Part shown: positions 63,936-64,000 of the stretch, piece by piece
Layout of the letters: each line of letters begins with the position of its first letter
Numbering within the stretch: position 1 is the stretch's first letter
Assembly (NCBI GenBank): GCA_949130485.1
Contig: OX422184.1
Coordinates: forward strand, 9,774,996-9,838,995
Length of the DNA stretch: 64,000 bases
Source: Agelas oroides
Taxonomy: Eukaryota; Porifera; Demospongiae; Agelasida; Agelasidae
Reading direction: 5' to 3'
Translations under genes and position numbers: made by a program
Notes under the pieces: generated by a model
Told to the model about the DNA's origin: nothing
Databases searched by the model: none
The model's input: the letters and a program-made list of their open reading frames with translations, nothing else

Positions 63936-63988
63936 GAGAGAGAGAGGTAGAGGGACGATTACGTAAAGCACATACTTTCAAGTGTGTG

Positions 63989-64000
63989 TAGCCTCATTCC
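63989..64000 (+). repeat. MITE left end at the window edge
   Basis: TAGCCTCATTCC is the start of the MITE family seen at 26,624 and 54,430; the element continues outside the window. Confidence 0.6.

Noticed and set aside
63017-63981. Large His/Thr-rich and Cys/Val-rich frames in the TG repeat
   Set aside because: Open on both strands only because of the dinucleotide composition.

Overview
The window reads as animal nuclear DNA, most likely a demosponge. It is a gene-poor, transposon-saturated stretch with no bacterial operons. Pointers: a fragment of eukaryotic 18S rRNA; a gene with small introns and canonical GT/AG signals (one intron is 70 bp); many small inverted-repeat elements ending in GGCCTGGGAACGAGGCTA, a type I associate from memory with sponges; and animal-type transposons (pogo/Tigger-like, tnp2-like, TTAA-target, Ty3/gypsy, Ngaro-like, Penelope-like, and a non-LTR element with a 2A peptide). 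The species cannot be fixed from sequence alone.

Layout. 1-9 kb: remnants of a DDE-like protein, a 'gtgtgaggctc' repeat field, gypsy pol pieces, a tnp2-like transposase on the minus strand and a CENP-B/pogo-like transposase on the plus strand, plus a 24-bp minisatellite. 9.12-20.47 kb: a 3.86-kb block present twice in direct orientation, separated by 3.6 kb. Each copy ends with the 5' part of a non-LTR retrotransposon ORF (2A peptide, PHD finger, start of the endonuclease). The spacer holds a spliced minus-strand gene and TTAA-flanked elements. 20.5-30.2 kb: broken genes of an unclassified transposon family, a gypsy fragment, and an 18S rRNA fragment fused to a coiled-coil reading frame.

30,241-57,733: one tyrosine-recombinase retrotransposon of the Ngaro/PAT type. 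It is recognised by split direct repeats (A1 ... B1-A2-B2), a gag-like ORF with a CCCH zinc finger, reverse transcriptase, RNase H and recombinase. It has been opened by nested insertions. The largest is a 17.4-kb element with CACTC termini that carries about 35-40 copies of a ~184-bp satellite, a 1.9-kb element with ~375-bp terminal inverted repeats, a captured HIRAN-like fragment and a (CA)n tract. Further insertions are a 578-bp TA-target element, a 2.5-kb TTAA-target element and a 589-bp TTAA element. 58-64 kb: a 2.2-kb TA-target DNA transposon whose ORF has a single stop, a PB1-like exon truncated at that insertion, and a large TG-rich minisatellite.

Most notable observation: at least five unrelated transposon genes here carry short blocks (about 70-180 bp) flipped in place. 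The segment order is kept but the block reads on the other strand. The two cleanest cases (23,214-23,377 and 52,135-52,306) can be placed to within a few bases. Either a recurrent, unusual rearrangement process or an assembly artefact must explain this. Almost nothing in the window looks like an active gene; the best host-gene candidates are 15,197-16,038 (minus) and the PB1-like exon at 61,084-61,371 (minus).
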